Notes: generated by a model from the letters alone, not told the origin. Numbered from the stretch's first letter, positions 29,801-39,164 are shown. The stretch: DNA of 64,000 nucleotides from Rickettsia endosymbiont of Bradysia coprophila (GCA_019468145.1 JAHXDM010000002.1:62001-126000), one strand, 5' to 3'. Translations and numbers: made by a program.

Positions 29801-30047
29801 AAAGGCCCTTAGCTCTTTAGATAAAAAAGAGCAACGCTATTTTATACCCGAAATAGTAAAATTATCTAACCCTGTCGAGCTAATAGAGTTATGCAAGCAT
29901 CTTGATTCGAATACTCAAGAAGAATTAATTCATAACCACCTTCCCTTAGACCGTAATAACTATGATCCATTACAACTCAGATTAAGAGAAGTAGAATTAC
30001 TACAAGTGTTAGATCCAAAAGTCCAACAGGGTACAGCTATTGAATAA
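26802..30047 (+). CDS. Continuation of the PEP-synthase-like gene: swivel-like domain plus large helical region
   Basis: Open from 26622 in the same frame as the upstream gene; the first usable start is the GTG at 26802 (1081 residues). Residues about 25-85 resemble the phosphohistidine swivelling domain (DGEFSHAVGFF, then PLIIDPQRSKIYQL). The remaining about 950 residues are predominantly helical, with a beta-rich patch near 610-720, and no family is recognised. The real C-terminus is lost: the last codons (QGTAIE) and the stop are provided by the ISKra4-like element that begins at 30029. Together with 25545-26618 it looks like one giant ORF of about 1500 codons decayed at both a junction and its end. 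Possible effector or passenger gene. Confidence 0.6.
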   Translation: MIIDSNGENALKQYNALGKDSGIKVVVVQDEKDGEFSHAVGFFNSQSVVVIQVKDINIVKELLDKNPGHPLIIDPQRSKIYQLPHELLPSNFANIEGALYEAEPPILETGIFASPDKDSIISSSHPLPQPQEKLDKPVAIDPLQEALGVLIARAQSGDSYSLNQVLAIAHAVISYGIIESQNQLEREKVDPQILRKNIERLSTPQMGQDNKECRAALSRNLRAVRDSYNDGVISQELFIQTMIVGVNLHDLLNKMSLLTAEGLTKERYKEKSNKNYLEYFTILEKFKGLIIKPGESLMTSIHTDIYRGQAEKLIKESLANDRKYKIPHDLSIRKTSLTISDEERRDVLIKSLSVKQYLISKEPQDTWGQFCAHICARGTAEHIMKLNNILDQLDSYQIQEQWLSSIFTQENIPEQPLETLKKLERAFQDIANSGFLKKIDKATNLIGKMEGQISKWADPKKFDSLYQNLQENLQEINQNLEWKENRSNLEKILMEQQEHKLFNIIDKSIKTLQLSSLYTEDHKDQKGYNLKVSRFKDMLSPFFDLMKIVVNIAAPQIAKDVKGVIIQYRLDRIEQFLKQRNIANATKIELSPSANFDVNRATINITGNILEPNTLADVHSLIHQTGEIGCNYIRKEIGINDKIISQCPLLVQSLYDKLINNISLPGGTKPNPSTRVDIEYPNIIITINIPLKGHSVSTKIHYNRTNNEIISSFSMFGQNEGNRWDNIVLDVKLDSIVAGLKFVQEPCSDIQKGTVISAIKIDNELQVDALITIIQKSVDTSNLSHDALSVKSKLVEERIKLLKPYYKNHPDEEFKKCASLMKIMLLEPKKFFGLGALLSGNDLITLSKNSVEILGKLSEYCDKKEIFEICLYHELYNLSKTQPYIEIYDTCLKQITNKNGELNISLVELLKDTDEKKQVDILFTLLKLRDNTTPIFKSIFKELLNEKAELLNILKPQAQNILKYYLVKLSHTKNLKSKFTDKISLQDYNYNLKEILNGVAKALSSLDKKEQRYFIPEIVKLSNPVELIELCKHLDSNTQEELIHNHLPLDRNNYDPLQLRLREVELLQVLDPKVQQGTAIE

Positions 30048-30156
30048 TGTTAACTAAGATATCAAGATGTCGCTTAAGGCATTTTGGTTAATCATGTTCC
30101 AAAATTGATTCCACCTTCCTTTTGTTTGAACAAGAGATCTAATGGAAATAACTATT

Positions 30157-31358
30157 TGTATTAGTTAACATTTGATCTTACATTTAATAAAAATAATGTA
30201 TAAAAAATACAGATAAAAAAATGGAAGGTCACAATGAACTTAAATCAAAAAATAATAAAGCCCAAACTAGGGTTATTAGGGCTAGCAAAGAGTTTAGGCA
30301 ATGTATCAGCAGCATGTAAGGCTATGGGATATAGTAGAGATAGTTACTATAGATTTCAAGAATTATATGAAACTGGAGGAGAAGAAGCCCTATACGAAAT
30401 AAGTCGGAAGAAGCCCATAATAGCTAATAGAGTAGATCCACGTGTGGAGAAAGCAGTTGTGGATATGGCTGTAGAATATCCAGCATATGGGCAACTGAGA
30501 GTATCAAATGAGCTTAAGAAGACAGGTGTTCTTGTATCACCTGGTGGGGTAAGATCAATTTGGTTGCGTAATGATTTAAACAATATCAATAAAAGGCTTA
30601 AAGCATTAGAAGCTAAGATGGCTCAAGATGGTATTGTTCTTACCGAAGCCCAGTTACAAGTATTAGAGAAGCGTCGTAATGAGAAAGAAGCCCATGGTGA
30701 GATAGAAACGCAGCATCCAGGTTATTTAGGGTGCCAGGATACATATTATGTTGGCAATTTTAAAGGTATAGGTAAGGTTTATTCTCAGGTCTTTATCGAC
30801 AGCTATACCAGAGTAGCAGATGCTAAACTATATACTGAGAAAACAGCGCTGACGAGTGCTGATATGCTCAATGACCGGATATTACCATGGTATGAGGACC
30901 AAGGGATACCTATCTTACGTATCCTTACTGATCGGGGGAGCGAATATAAAGGCAATATAGAGCATCATGCTTTTGAGTTATTCTTAAGCATCGAAGGTAT
31001 AGAACATACTGTTACTCGCGCTTACTCGCCTCAAACCAATGGTATGTGTGAGCGTTTTAACAAAACTATGAAACAGGAATTCTTTGATACAGCTATGCGA
31101 AAAAAGATTTATACATCCCTTGAAGATTTACAGCTAGATCTTGATATTTGGTTAGAGTATTACAATCATGAAAGGCCACATTCAGGAAAATATTGTTATG
31201 GTAAAACCCCTATGCAAACTTTTCAAGATAGTAAAAAATTAGCTGTTGAAAAGAATAATGAAATCTTGTACCTTGAATATATATCTGACAGTCAAAATTT
31301 AACTGACAATCAGGTGCAAAATTTATAGTGTCTGTAAGATCAAATCTTGACTTCTACA
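30157..31358 (+). mobile_element. IS481-like insertion sequence, copy 5 (intact, 1202 bp)
   Basis: Flanked by the 7-bp duplication AACTATT (30150-30156 and 31359-31365) within an ISKra4-like remnant, so it arrived after that element. Its left end reads TTAACA where the other copies have TTGACA, altering the putative -35 box of the transposase promoter. Confidence 0.95.
30234..31328 (+). CDS. IS481-like family transposase (copy 5)
   Basis: Full-length 364-residue transposase, same as copies 1 and 3, with the D, D, E residues in place (QDTYY, TDRGSE, CERFNKT). It is probably functional, although the altered -35 hexamer could lower expression. Confidence 0.95.
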   Translation: MNLNQKIIKPKLGLLGLAKSLGNVSAACKAMGYSRDSYYRFQELYETGGEEALYEISRKKPIIANRVDPRVEKAVVDMAVEYPAYGQLRVSNELKKTGVLVSPGGVRSIWLRNDLNNINKRLKALEAKMAQDGIVLTEAQLQVLEKRRNEKEAHGEIETQHPGYLGCQDTYYVGNFKGIGKVYSQVFIDSYTRVADAKLYTEKTALTSADMLNDRILPWYEDQGIPILRILTDRGSEYKGNIEHHAFELFLSIEGIEHTVTRAYSPQTNGMCERFNKTMKQEFFDTAMRKKIYTSLEDLQLDLDIWLEYYNHERPHSGKYCYGKTPMQTFQDSKKLAVEKNNEILYLEYISDSQNLTDNQVQNL

Positions 31359-31750
31359 AACTATTTTGGCACCTTGAGTTCGCCACTGCATTGCTGATTT
31401 ACATAATCTTTGCTTGATCAGCGTCTTGCAAGCCGCTTCCGTCACACCAGAACCTATAGGAAAATTTTGTGCTGTGTAATTACTATAATTCATACGTTCT
31501 AATTGATTAGTAAAATAGCTCACCGCTTTACTCAAATTGTCCTTTATTGCTGGTGATATTTTTTTATTTCCTTCATTTTTTTTCACTTGTTCCTTCATCG
31601 TGTCTAAAAGCTCTGCAGCCGCATTGTTTTCATGCTTTAATTTATGACAAGCATTACTCAACCATTCCTTTCTTCTCCCTTCATCACTAAAAAATGAATA
31701 TGAACTTTTTGCTAAATATTCGCTAGCATGATAAAAATCTAGAATATGAT

Positions 31751-32204
31751 AAAGACAAAAACGCTACTATTCAGGTAAGAAGAAAAGACATACTTTAAAA
31801 ACTCAGCTGGTAGTAGACAAAAAGACAAAACAAATAATATGTACAAATTATGCAAATGGTAAACGACATGATTTTAGGTTATTTAAGGAATCCAAAATTA
31901 ATATCCATCCTGATACTAATGTAATTACCGATACTGGATATCAAGGGTTACAAAAGATTCATGCTAAATCTGAGTTACCAAAAAAGAAGACTAAAAAAAA
32001 TCCATTAACAAAACAAGATAAGAAAAATAACCAAAAACTGGCAAGTACCAGGGCCCTGAATGAAAATGTTATCGGCATGCTAAAACGTTTTAAAATTATT
32101 GCTGATAAATATCGAAATCGACGTAAAAGATTTGCTCTAAGATTTAATTTAATCGCTGGTTTATATAATTGGGAACTAAATTATTAGGGTTATGCAAGAG
32201 GTCT
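31751..32204 (+). mobile_element. IS5-like element, 3' half only
   Basis: Matches the full copy from about 49682 to its right end (GGTTATGCAAGAGGTCT, ending 32204). It holds only the second part of the transposase (RHTLKTQLVVDKK to NWELNY, stop at 32187). It begins abruptly against the ISKra4-like remnant and ends within the kinase-like remnant on the right, so it marks a recombination scar. Confidence 0.9.
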
Positions 32205-32588
32205 ATTAGAAGAATCCAGCAAAACTTTAGCACTATCCATAATGGTAGCCAAATGATTTCTTACCTCAGGATTTTGCTCCATTTCATAGAGTGCAACTAA
32301 CTGCGCAAAAATTTCCTTACCAGGCGTACTAATATTATTACCAATATTTTTAAGCAAATTTATTTTAGTTATTTCAGCTGTTTGTAACTTTGCTTTTATT
32401 GCTCGTAATTCTAATTCTAAGTTTTTGAATTTAGTAATATCAACATAATGCTCGTGATCGCCACCTCCTTCAGCATTATGCTCAGATGCTGGAGCCAGCG
32501 TGGCAAATATTGGAGAAAGTTTAATGATCCAGCTTTTTTCTGCAAGTGGGTTTTGCTGTTGTTGTTGATTTTTAACATTATCTGTCAT
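32205..32588 (-). pseudogene. Histidine-kinase-like ATPase, N-terminal remnant (copy D)
   Basis: Minus-strand copy of the first 128 codons: ATG at 32588, MTDNVKNQQQQQNPLAEKS through GNNISTPGKE to LLDSSN. It is cut by the IS5-like right end. It has its own linker variant (HNAEGGGDHEHY, ELRAIKAKLQTAE). The ATPase domain is missing. As in the other copies, the degenerate H-box has Asn instead of His. Confidence 0.88.
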
Positions 32589-32621
32589 ACTATGTCCTCT
32601 ACCATTGGTTAAAACAAAGGG

Positions 32622-32676
32622 AAGCACAGAGGTTAAAGTGTTAAAATTTTGTGGTTTTAATTTAACCCCTGTGCCT
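32622..32676 (-). promoter_or_regulatory. Degenerate inverted repeat upstream of the kinase-like remnant (copy D)
   Basis: AAGCACAGAGGTTAA at 32622-32636 and TTAACCCCTGTGCCT at 32662-32676 correspond to the hairpin at 4540-4592 in reverse orientation, with several mismatches. Similarity to the module leader fades at about 32740. From there to 32930 nothing else is recognisable. Confidence 0.5.
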
Positions 32677-32936
32677 GATGTTACATTAGTGTCTCATCAT
32701 CAGCAGAGATATCACCATTAATATGAGGAGTACAGAGAATTTCTGAAAGCAGCTGTTCAGATTTTTACCAACAACTTCTCAAGCGCTGCAAATTAGAGAC
32801 AGATTTCCAAAACCCCCAAAAAATACAGTGACAATCATGCACTTTGGCCGCAGAAAAAACCTCTCTATCCCGCATTGCTACTGGCATTTCAACTACATTT
32901 ATGATATAATTGGGTATCATTTATACGGTAAAAACT

Positions 32937-33487
32937 ATGCTACCTACTGCTAATAAACCTCAACCCTTTTTACAATGGGTTGGTGGTAAAAGAAAAATCA
33001 CTGATAAACTAATTGAACGTATTCCAACAGGGTTAAATAATTATTACGAACCATTTCTTGGTGGTGGCGCGTTGTTTTTTCAAGTAAAGCACATGTTCAA
33101 CCAATGTTTCCTATCGGACATAAACCTTGATTTAGTTACCAGCTACAATAGCGTTAAAAAAGATCCAGCTGAAGTAAGTAAATTATTAGAATAGATTTTT
33201 CTTTCATAGAGCCCCAAAAAAACGATTTTGTATATTTCGATCCACCCTATCATCAATCAGGTGAAACATTTTATACCACCTTACCCTTCGATGAAAATGA
33301 GCAAATAAGATTACGAGATTTTGCTAAAGAACTAGATAGCAAAGGGGTTAAACTGATGATCTCTAATAGTGATACACCCTTTATCAGAGATCTCTATCAA
33401 GGCTTTAACATCAGTACGGTAGACATAAAATACTCCATCCCAGAGAAACGAAAAACCTCTTATGAAGTAATTATTACAAATTACTAA
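32937..33487 (+). pseudogene. Dam-like N6-adenine DNA methyltransferase with internal deletion
   Basis: The first part (ATG 32937; QPFLQWVGGKRKITDKL, EPFLGGGALFF) has the D12-class SAM-binding motif, and LSDINLDLVTSY follows. The frame ends at 33194. A different frame then gives IDFSFIEPQKNDFVYFDPPYHQSG to EVIITNY, with the catalytic DPPY motif, ending at 33487. About 80 residues between SKLLE and IDFSF, including much of the recognition domain, are missing relative to Dam enzymes of about 270 residues. The deletion joined the halves out of frame. Dam-like genes are common RAGE passengers. Non-functional. Confidence 0.85.
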
Positions 33488-33520
33488 ATTTATAGGTAAT
33501 AAACATATTTATTCAATCTA

Positions 33521-35176
33521 TTACAATTCCATTAATTTGCTCTCCTTATCTGCTTGCTCTAGCTTAAAAGTAAAATTTTGGGCTTGAAAAGCCAATCTTA
33601 AATCCCCCATATGACGCTGCTTTACTAAATACTCAATAAAGGAAGTATTGGGTTTAAGAATTACTTGGCTGGTAACCTTATCTTCTTCTACCACTGCTAA
33701 TTTACTGAATATGCTACAGTCCGCATTTTGGCCATGTTCTTCAATCAAAGATCGCCTGACCTTATACCATACTGAAGCTGGATCTAGCTTATTTAGTCCT
33801 GAAAAATCATGGGTATCTTTAGTTTCTTGTTTTTGTACTGTAACTGGCTTAAATGATAATATTTGTAGTTGCTTAATTTTATTACCATACACTAGCTGCA
33901 CTTGCTCTAATATCTTAGTTTTTATATGCTCTGACAAGGCAATATCTTTTAGTAACTTCAGTTGATACTGATCTTGCTCTTCTCCTTTAAATTCGCAAGA
34001 AGTTAATAACTCATAAGCCGTATTAGCCTCAAATACTCTAGTTCAGCAGCACTTTTTTATTACCAAACTGATGATTAGGATACTGATCTGCTAATTTCAA
34101 TAACAACTTGTTGATAAAATTCAAGTTGAATTCACGATTTGACCTGATCTGCAGTAAATCAGCGTCTTCCTCAGTTAATGGATGAAAATCTGCTAATCTT
34201 TTTCTTGGCAGCCAGCCCTTATTATTATCAGGCACTGAAGTGTTAAGATATAATCAATTAACTTGAGATAGGGACGGAATCGATTCATTGCTTACTTAGT
34301 AGTTCTAGGCTTTGAGCCTCGCTCCTAGTCCCTAATTCATCTTAATTTACTATATGAGGAGATTGCTGAATCATTGCCATTGGAATTAGGCATTTTCTGT
34401 ATAACAGATGTAAGGCTAGTAGCTAACGTTGTTTCAGCTGCGTAAGCCTTTTCAGTCAGATCCTCAATGTTGCGAGTCCTCTCTTCTGCTAACCCTTGCC
34501 CCTCGCTAGGAGAAAGAGTACCTTGTGATTCTTGACAGGATGATGCTACTGGCAGTTCTGCTTGTTCTTCGTGCTGTTCTATTTGCTCTTGGGGTGATTT
34601 TTGTTCTTGCCCCTGGACTGGCTCATTTTCTTCATGAATATTTTTTAAAACCTCAGATTCGCTAGATCTAGATATATTAGATTTATTATTAATATCTATA
34701 ATATTGTGTGCCTGAAATTTTTTTCGGGTTGACACGAAATTTCTTTCAGCTTCACCTGAAAATTTTTTCGGGTAAGGCTGAAAATTTTTTGCCAATTTGA
34801 TGCATGGGGTGTTACGACATTTTACATATTGTTTCACTATAGTGGCATTATATAGATGAATAAACCCTCCTTCTTGCAATTCAAGTATGCATTGCCTAAT
34901 ACGCCTTTGACAAACACCTAAAGATTGTTCAAAAAAATGGTACGATTCTTGCAATTCATCTTCTTGTAGATGGTTACCACTATTATAACAAACCTGAAGG
35001 CGAAAAACTACTAGCGACAATAATTGCTTAGCAGTCTTACTTAAAGCCTTACCATCGTTAGCTTGGAGATCACGCCACTCTGGTGGTACAAAATTACCAA
35101 CGAAATTATAAAAGATAGTATTATTATCGTAAGTATCAACGGGGGGTTCAGAAGGTAAGCTGCATAATCTTAGCAT
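33521..35176 (-). pseudogene. Plasmid-type DnaA-like replication initiator, broken into three parts
   Basis: Read from 35176 leftwards: part one (to 34337, 279 codons) has a winged-helix-like region (FEQSLGVCQRRIRQCILELQEGGFIHLY) and a Q/E-rich spacer. Part two (34235-34038) reads EEDADLLQIRSNREFNLNFINKLLLKLADQYPNHQFGNKKVLLN. Part three (open from about 34040, ATG at 33937, end 33521) ends with a DnaA domain-I-like segment (SVWYKVRRSLIEEHG, VILKPNTSFIEYLV). These pieces resemble, in order, the DnaA-like initiators of Rickettsia plasmids and integrated elements. Stops and frame changes separate them. It suggests that the element had its own replication function. Confidence 0.6.
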
Positions 35177-35314
35177 AATCCCTCCACTGGAACAGCAGAT
35201 CCAGAAAGGGGTTTAGAGCAATTGAATCTATGGTTTTTTAAAATATTAGCAGCATATACGCAGCATATGGATTTTGGGAGGAAATTATCAAATCTTGAAA
35301 AGCTGATAAGTATA

Positions 35315-35390
<76 letters not shown>

Positions 35391-35443
35391 TTAAATAATC
35401 TTTAAATTAAAGCATTATTTAATATAGTTTTATACTATAATTG

Positions 35444-35989
35444 TTAAAATGAATCTATGAATTTTTTAAATATTTCACTATTTTTCACTATTTTGACCTC
35501 TTCTTTACACCAGGGAGTAAATTTTTCTGAATATTTTTGGAGGTATAAATTAAATTCTTCCCATTTTAAGAATTTTGTTTCTGTTACTTCCATAGGGTTT
35601 GTTTTGATAGTATCATCGGTAAGAGCTAAATATACCGGGCATATTTCATTTTCTATAATGTTATTAATATGAAATTTATAGCGATAATTACTAATGAAAT
35701 ATATTTGTTGTAAATTTTCTACTCCTAATTCAAATTTTGCATGCCGATAAATTGCTTGTTCTGGCGTTTCATTAATTTGGGGATGGCCGCAAAAACTATT
35801 GGACCAAAATCCTCCCCAAGTTTTTTTAGTGTTATTTCTTTTTTGTATTAAAAACTCCTTATTACTATTAAATAAAAATACTGAAAATCCTCTATGAAGG
35901 GGTGTATCTGAATTATGAACTTGTAATTTATCTTGAATGCCCAGGATATTATTCTCCTCATCAACTAGTATAACATGCGGTATATTCAT
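35444..35989 (-). CDS. idi: Isopentenyl-diphosphate delta-isomerase, type I
   Basis: A 181-residue Nudix-fold enzyme interconverting IPP and DMAPP in the cytosol. The catalytic-cysteine motif WSNSFCGHPQ (about 66-75), the Nudix-like TPEQAIYRHAKFELGVE and the glutamate motif ENEICPVY (about 118) match type I isomerases. It is the first of four minus-strand genes read right to left; its start lies 7 bp after the waaA stop. Many Rickettsiales lack an upstream isoprenoid pathway and take precursors from the host; the isomerase would then balance imported IPP and DMAPP (inference). Confidence 0.93.
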   Translation of the reverse strand: MNIPHVILVDEENNILGIQDKLQVHNSDTPLHRGFSVFLFNSNKEFLIQKRNNTKKTWGGFWSNSFCGHPQINETPEQAIYRHAKFELGVENLQQIYFISNYRYKFHINNIIENEICPVYLALTDDTIKTNPMEVTETKFLKWEEFNLYLQKYSEKFTPWCKEEVKIVKNSEIFKKFIDSF

Positions 35990-35996
35990 TGTTATA

Positions 35997-37286
35997 TTAT
36001 TTTTCTCCTAAATATTGTTTTATGATAGTTAAATAATCCTGGACTATTTGCTGATTTTTATTAACAAACTTTAGAACATTAGTTCGATAAATATTTACTT
36101 CCTTACTACCTTCTTCAGAGAGGAGATAATATAGTTTATTTAACAACTCATCTTCGCTGTGAATTTGAGTTGCAGCCTTGTGATGAATCATGCTATTTGC
36201 CATATCTACAAAATTACTCATATCTGGACCAAATATAATATAGTTAGAAAAATATGCTGGTTCAACTATATTATGCCCCCCATGTTTAAATGAGCCACCA
36301 ATGAAAGTAATATACGCCAAGCTAAAAAACAACCCTAATTCCCCAAATGTATCAATAATATAGAGATCATCAGTCATAATCGGTATAGGATGCTCAGACT
36401 TTAAATTATAGGTTATCCGTAAGTTATTACACATTTTACCTATCTCATTTTTACGTTCTGGATGACGCGGAATTAGCATAATATAGCAATCAGGGTAGCG
36501 CTCTTTTAGTGGCTTGATAATATTAAGCAACCTTTGTTCATCTTCCAGATGAGTGCTAGCAAAAACAATGATTTTTTTATTACCAATATGGTTAGATAAA
36601 ATCCCCAATTCTGACTTGTCAACGGGTAGTTGTTTATTAGCAAATTTAATGTTACCTAAATTAGTGATATTTTCTGTTACCCCTAGCTGAATAAATTTTT
36701 GCAAGTCAGTTTGACTTTGCACTACAATGTGAGAGAACTTATTAACAATTAACTTAAAAAAATAATTTAACTTCTTCCAAGCCCCAAATGAACTATCTGA
36801 TAGCCTGGCATTAAGCAATAATAATGAACAATAGTTACTTCCCTGGCTTATTAACACTGGCCATAATTCTGATTCGATAAAAATGCCCAGGCTAGGGCGC
36901 CAATTACTAAAAAATTTTTTAACAAACATAATGTTATCTATCGGAACGAATTGATGAATAGCATTTTTAGGAAGTTTTTGCTGCAAAAGCCTAGCAGAAG
37001 AGTTAGTCCCCGAAGTGACAAGAAATCTTAAAAATGGGGAGGGTATCTCTCCTGTCAACCAAAGATTATTGATGTTTTCTACTAAAGTAATCGCTATAAG
37101 AGATTCACCAAGGCTTGCTGCATGTAGCCAAACCAAAGTTCCATCCTTATTATTATATGCTTTACTAATAGCAAACCGTTCACCAATTCGTTTTATATCT
37201 TCTTTACCATTTATAACCCTTCCTATCAGTAACACCAAATATACTGGTAGCAGGAGGAAACTTAATAGATGGTAAAAATACATCAT
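35997..37286 (-). CDS. waaA: 3-deoxy-D-manno-octulosonic acid (Kdo) transferase
   Basis: A 429-residue inner-membrane-associated glycosyltransferase adding Kdo to lipid IVA in LPS core synthesis. A hydrophobic N-terminal anchor (MMYFYHLLSFLLLPVYLVLL) precedes the N-domain motif HAASLGESLIA (GEs loop) and IFIESELWP. The C-domain has FIGGSFKHGGHNIVEPA. Length fits the family. Its ATG overlaps the end of the upstream acyltransferase gene by 4 bp, suggesting translational coupling. Confidence 0.95.
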   Translation of the reverse strand: MMYFYHLLSFLLLPVYLVLLIGRVINGKEDIKRIGERFAISKAYNNKDGTLVWLHAASLGESLIAITLVENINNLWLTGEIPSPFLRFLVTSGTNSSARLLQQKLPKNAIHQFVPIDNIMFVKKFFSNWRPSLGIFIESELWPVLISQGSNYCSLLLLNARLSDSSFGAWKKLNYFFKLIVNKFSHIVVQSQTDLQKFIQLGVTENITNLGNIKFANKQLPVDKSELGILSNHIGNKKIIVFASTHLEDEQRLLNIIKPLKERYPDCYIMLIPRHPERKNEIGKMCNNLRITYNLKSEHPIPIMTDDLYIIDTFGELGLFFSLAYITFIGGSFKHGGHNIVEPAYFSNYIIFGPDMSNFVDMANSMIHHKAATQIHSEDELLNKLYYLLSEEGSKEVNIYRTNVLKFVNKNQQIVQDYLTIIKQYLGEK

Positions 37287-37936
37287 GAATTTGAGGTTAA
37301 TAGCATTAATGCTTGTTTTAAATTTACCTTATCCTGATTCTCATCCCCAATTACTTCCAAAGGATCCCCTATGGTAACTATTATCCTACCAAAAGGTAGG
37401 GGCATAATTAACTTATCCCAGCTATTAATTAGAATAGCTCTAGAAGTATTACAAGATATTGGTATTATCTTGATATTATGTTTATGAGCCACCTTATTAA
37501 TATTACTATTTATCTGATAAATAGGTCCACGTGGTCCATCGGGGGTAATTACTATATTATTTCCATTATGTAATTTTTTTATAATGGTTTTTAAAGCAGC
37601 TATCGGCTCCTTATTAGTTGAACCATTTATTACTCCAAAACCAAATTTAGAAACTATATTACTAATGATTTTACCATCTGAATGAGGGGAAATCAATGCA
37701 TAGATATCTTTATGACCAACAAACATCCCTGGTCCTAAAGCAAGTCTATTATGCCAAAAAGCAAAAATCACTCCTTTTTCTGTTAAAAATTTTTTCTCAC
37801 TATAACCCTTTGAAAAAATAAATTGCCAATTTGAAGTAAAATAAACAATCCTTAAGTAAGTATATAATAAATTAGTGACAACACTAAGTATAAAATCACT
37901 TTTTTTCTTAGTTTTTTTAAGAATTTTTTTTAGCAT
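37283..37936 (-). CDS. DUF374-type lysophospholipid acyltransferase-like protein
   Basis: A 217-residue member of the DUF374/LPLAT-like family often coupled to waaA. Diagnostic segments are FAFWHNRLALGP (about 65), SPHSDGKIISNIV, GSTNKEPIAALK and ITPDGPRGPIYQ (about 135). An N-terminal hydrophobic stretch (LSVVTNLLYTYLRIVYF) suggests membrane association. It probably acts in lipid A or phospholipid acylation. It overlaps the waaA start by 4 bp. Confidence 0.85.
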   Translation of the reverse strand: MLKKILKKTKKKSDFILSVVTNLLYTYLRIVYFTSNWQFIFSKGYSEKKFLTEKGVIFAFWHNRLALGPGMFVGHKDIYALISPHSDGKIISNIVSKFGFGVINGSTNKEPIAALKTIIKKLHNGNNIVITPDGPRGPIYQINSNINKVAHKHNIKIIPISCNTSRAILINSWDKLIMPLPFGRIIVTIGDPLEVIGDENQDKVNLKQALMLLTSNS

Positions 37937-37958
37937 GTATAATTCTAACAGAGGAATA

Positions 37959-39164
37959 TTAAGAAGTTAATTGTTGACAAGCCTTTTCTATCCGCCTGCA
38001 ACCTTCTCGTAAATTTTCTAGGGAAGTGGCATAAGAAATTCTAAAATACCCTTCTAAACCAAAGGCGATACCAGCCACTACACCAACACCCGCTTCTTCC
38101 AGGAGATAACCAGCAAAATCATTGCTATTTTTGATGGTTTTACCATTTGGGGTTTTAAGACCAAATAACTTTTTACATTCCAGGAACAAATAAAAAGCCC
38201 CTTCTGGCTTATAACAACTGATTAATTTGATATTATTCAAAATAGATAAAGCTAAATCTCGTTTTTTCTCAAAATCTTTAGCATTTTTCTTAATAAAATC
38301 CTGACAGCCTGTTAAAGCTTCAATAGCAGCCATTTGACTGATAGAGCAGGGGTTAGAAGTACTTTGTGATTGAATTATAGTCATGGCCTTAATTAATGGT
38401 TTAAAACCTGCGCCATACCCAATTCGCCACCCGGTCATGGAGTAAGCCTTCGATACCCCATTGATCGTAAATATGCGATTTTTGAGTTCCGGTGCTATTT
38501 GAGCAAAAGTATAATATTTAAAATTATCAAAAATAATATGTTCATATATATCATCCGACATAACATTAATATGAGGGTAGCCCCGCAGTAACTCAGCAAT
38601 CGCCTCTAATTCTTTATAAGTGTAGGTAGCGCCTGTAGGATTACTTGGGGAATTAATAATTACCCATTTAGTTTTTGAAGAGATTATTCTTTCTAATGCA
38701 TCAGGATTGAGTTTAAAATTATTAGTAATATCGCAATTAATAAATACTGGAGTTCCGCCCGACAAAATCACCATATCGGGGTAGGAAACCCAATAAGGGC
38801 TTGGGATAATCACTTCATCACCAGCTTCCAATGAAGCCATAAATAAATTATATATTACTTGTTTCCCGCCGCTAGATACTATAATCTCATCTAGCTGATA
38901 GTCTAAATTATTTTCATTCTTAAATTTAGCTTGTATTGCTTGTTTCAGCTCTAATATACCCGAGACATCCGTATATTTTGTGAAACCTCCTTGAATTGCC
39001 TTAATAGCGGCCTCTTTGATGTTATCTGGCGTATCAAAATCAGGTTCACCAGCCCCTAAAGAGATGATATCTTTGCCTAATTTTTTTAATTCAATGATTT
39101 TATTAACTATTGCTAAAGTAGAAGATGGTTTTATTAGATCCAGACGTTTAGAAATAAGTGACAT
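37959..39164 (-). CDS. aatA: Aspartate aminotransferase (class I/II PLP enzyme)
   Basis: About 401 residues from the ATG at 39164 (MSLISKRLDLIKPSSTL), which matches the family start; an ATG six codons upstream (39182) is also possible. PLP site: SKAYSMTGWRIGYGAG with the Schiff-base Lys (about residue 238). Substrate residues: LGAGEPDFDTPDN near the N-terminus, SPSNPTGATY, and FRISYATS with the C-terminal Arg. Transfers the amino group between aspartate and 2-oxoglutarate in the cytosol. First gene of the minus-strand cluster aatA-DUF374-waaA-idi. Confidence 0.95.
   Translation of the reverse strand: MSLISKRLDLIKPSSTLAIVNKIIELKKLGKDIISLGAGEPDFDTPDNIKEAAIKAIQGGFTKYTDVSGILELKQAIQAKFKNENNLDYQLDEIIVSSGGKQVIYNLFMASLEAGDEVIIPSPYWVSYPDMVILSGGTPVFINCDITNNFKLNPDALERIISSKTKWVIINSPSNPTGATYTYKELEAIAELLRGYPHINVMSDDIYEHIIFDNFKYYTFAQIAPELKNRIFTINGVSKAYSMTGWRIGYGAGFKPLIKAMTIIQSQSTSNPCSISQMAAIEALTGCQDFIKKNAKDFEKKRDLALSILNNIKLISCYKPEGAFYLFLECKKLFGLKTPNGKTIKNSNDFAGYLLEEAGVGVVAGIAFGLEGYFRISYATSLENLREGCRRIEKACQQLTS

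Larger units (their letters stand above)
30029..31750 (-). mobile_element. ISKra4-like element, partial, with nested IS481-like copy
   Basis: 30029-30156 and 31366-31750 match the left end and transposase 3' region of the complete copy at 4799-6186 (start GGGTACAGCTATTG). The two parts are separated by IS481-like copy 5 with its 7-bp duplication. The right side ends at 31750, where an IS5-like fragment begins, so the transposase 5' part and the right terminal repeat are missing. The transposase is a pseudogene here. One base differs from the full copy near 31692 (AAAAAATG for AAAAAGTG). Confidence 0.92.
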
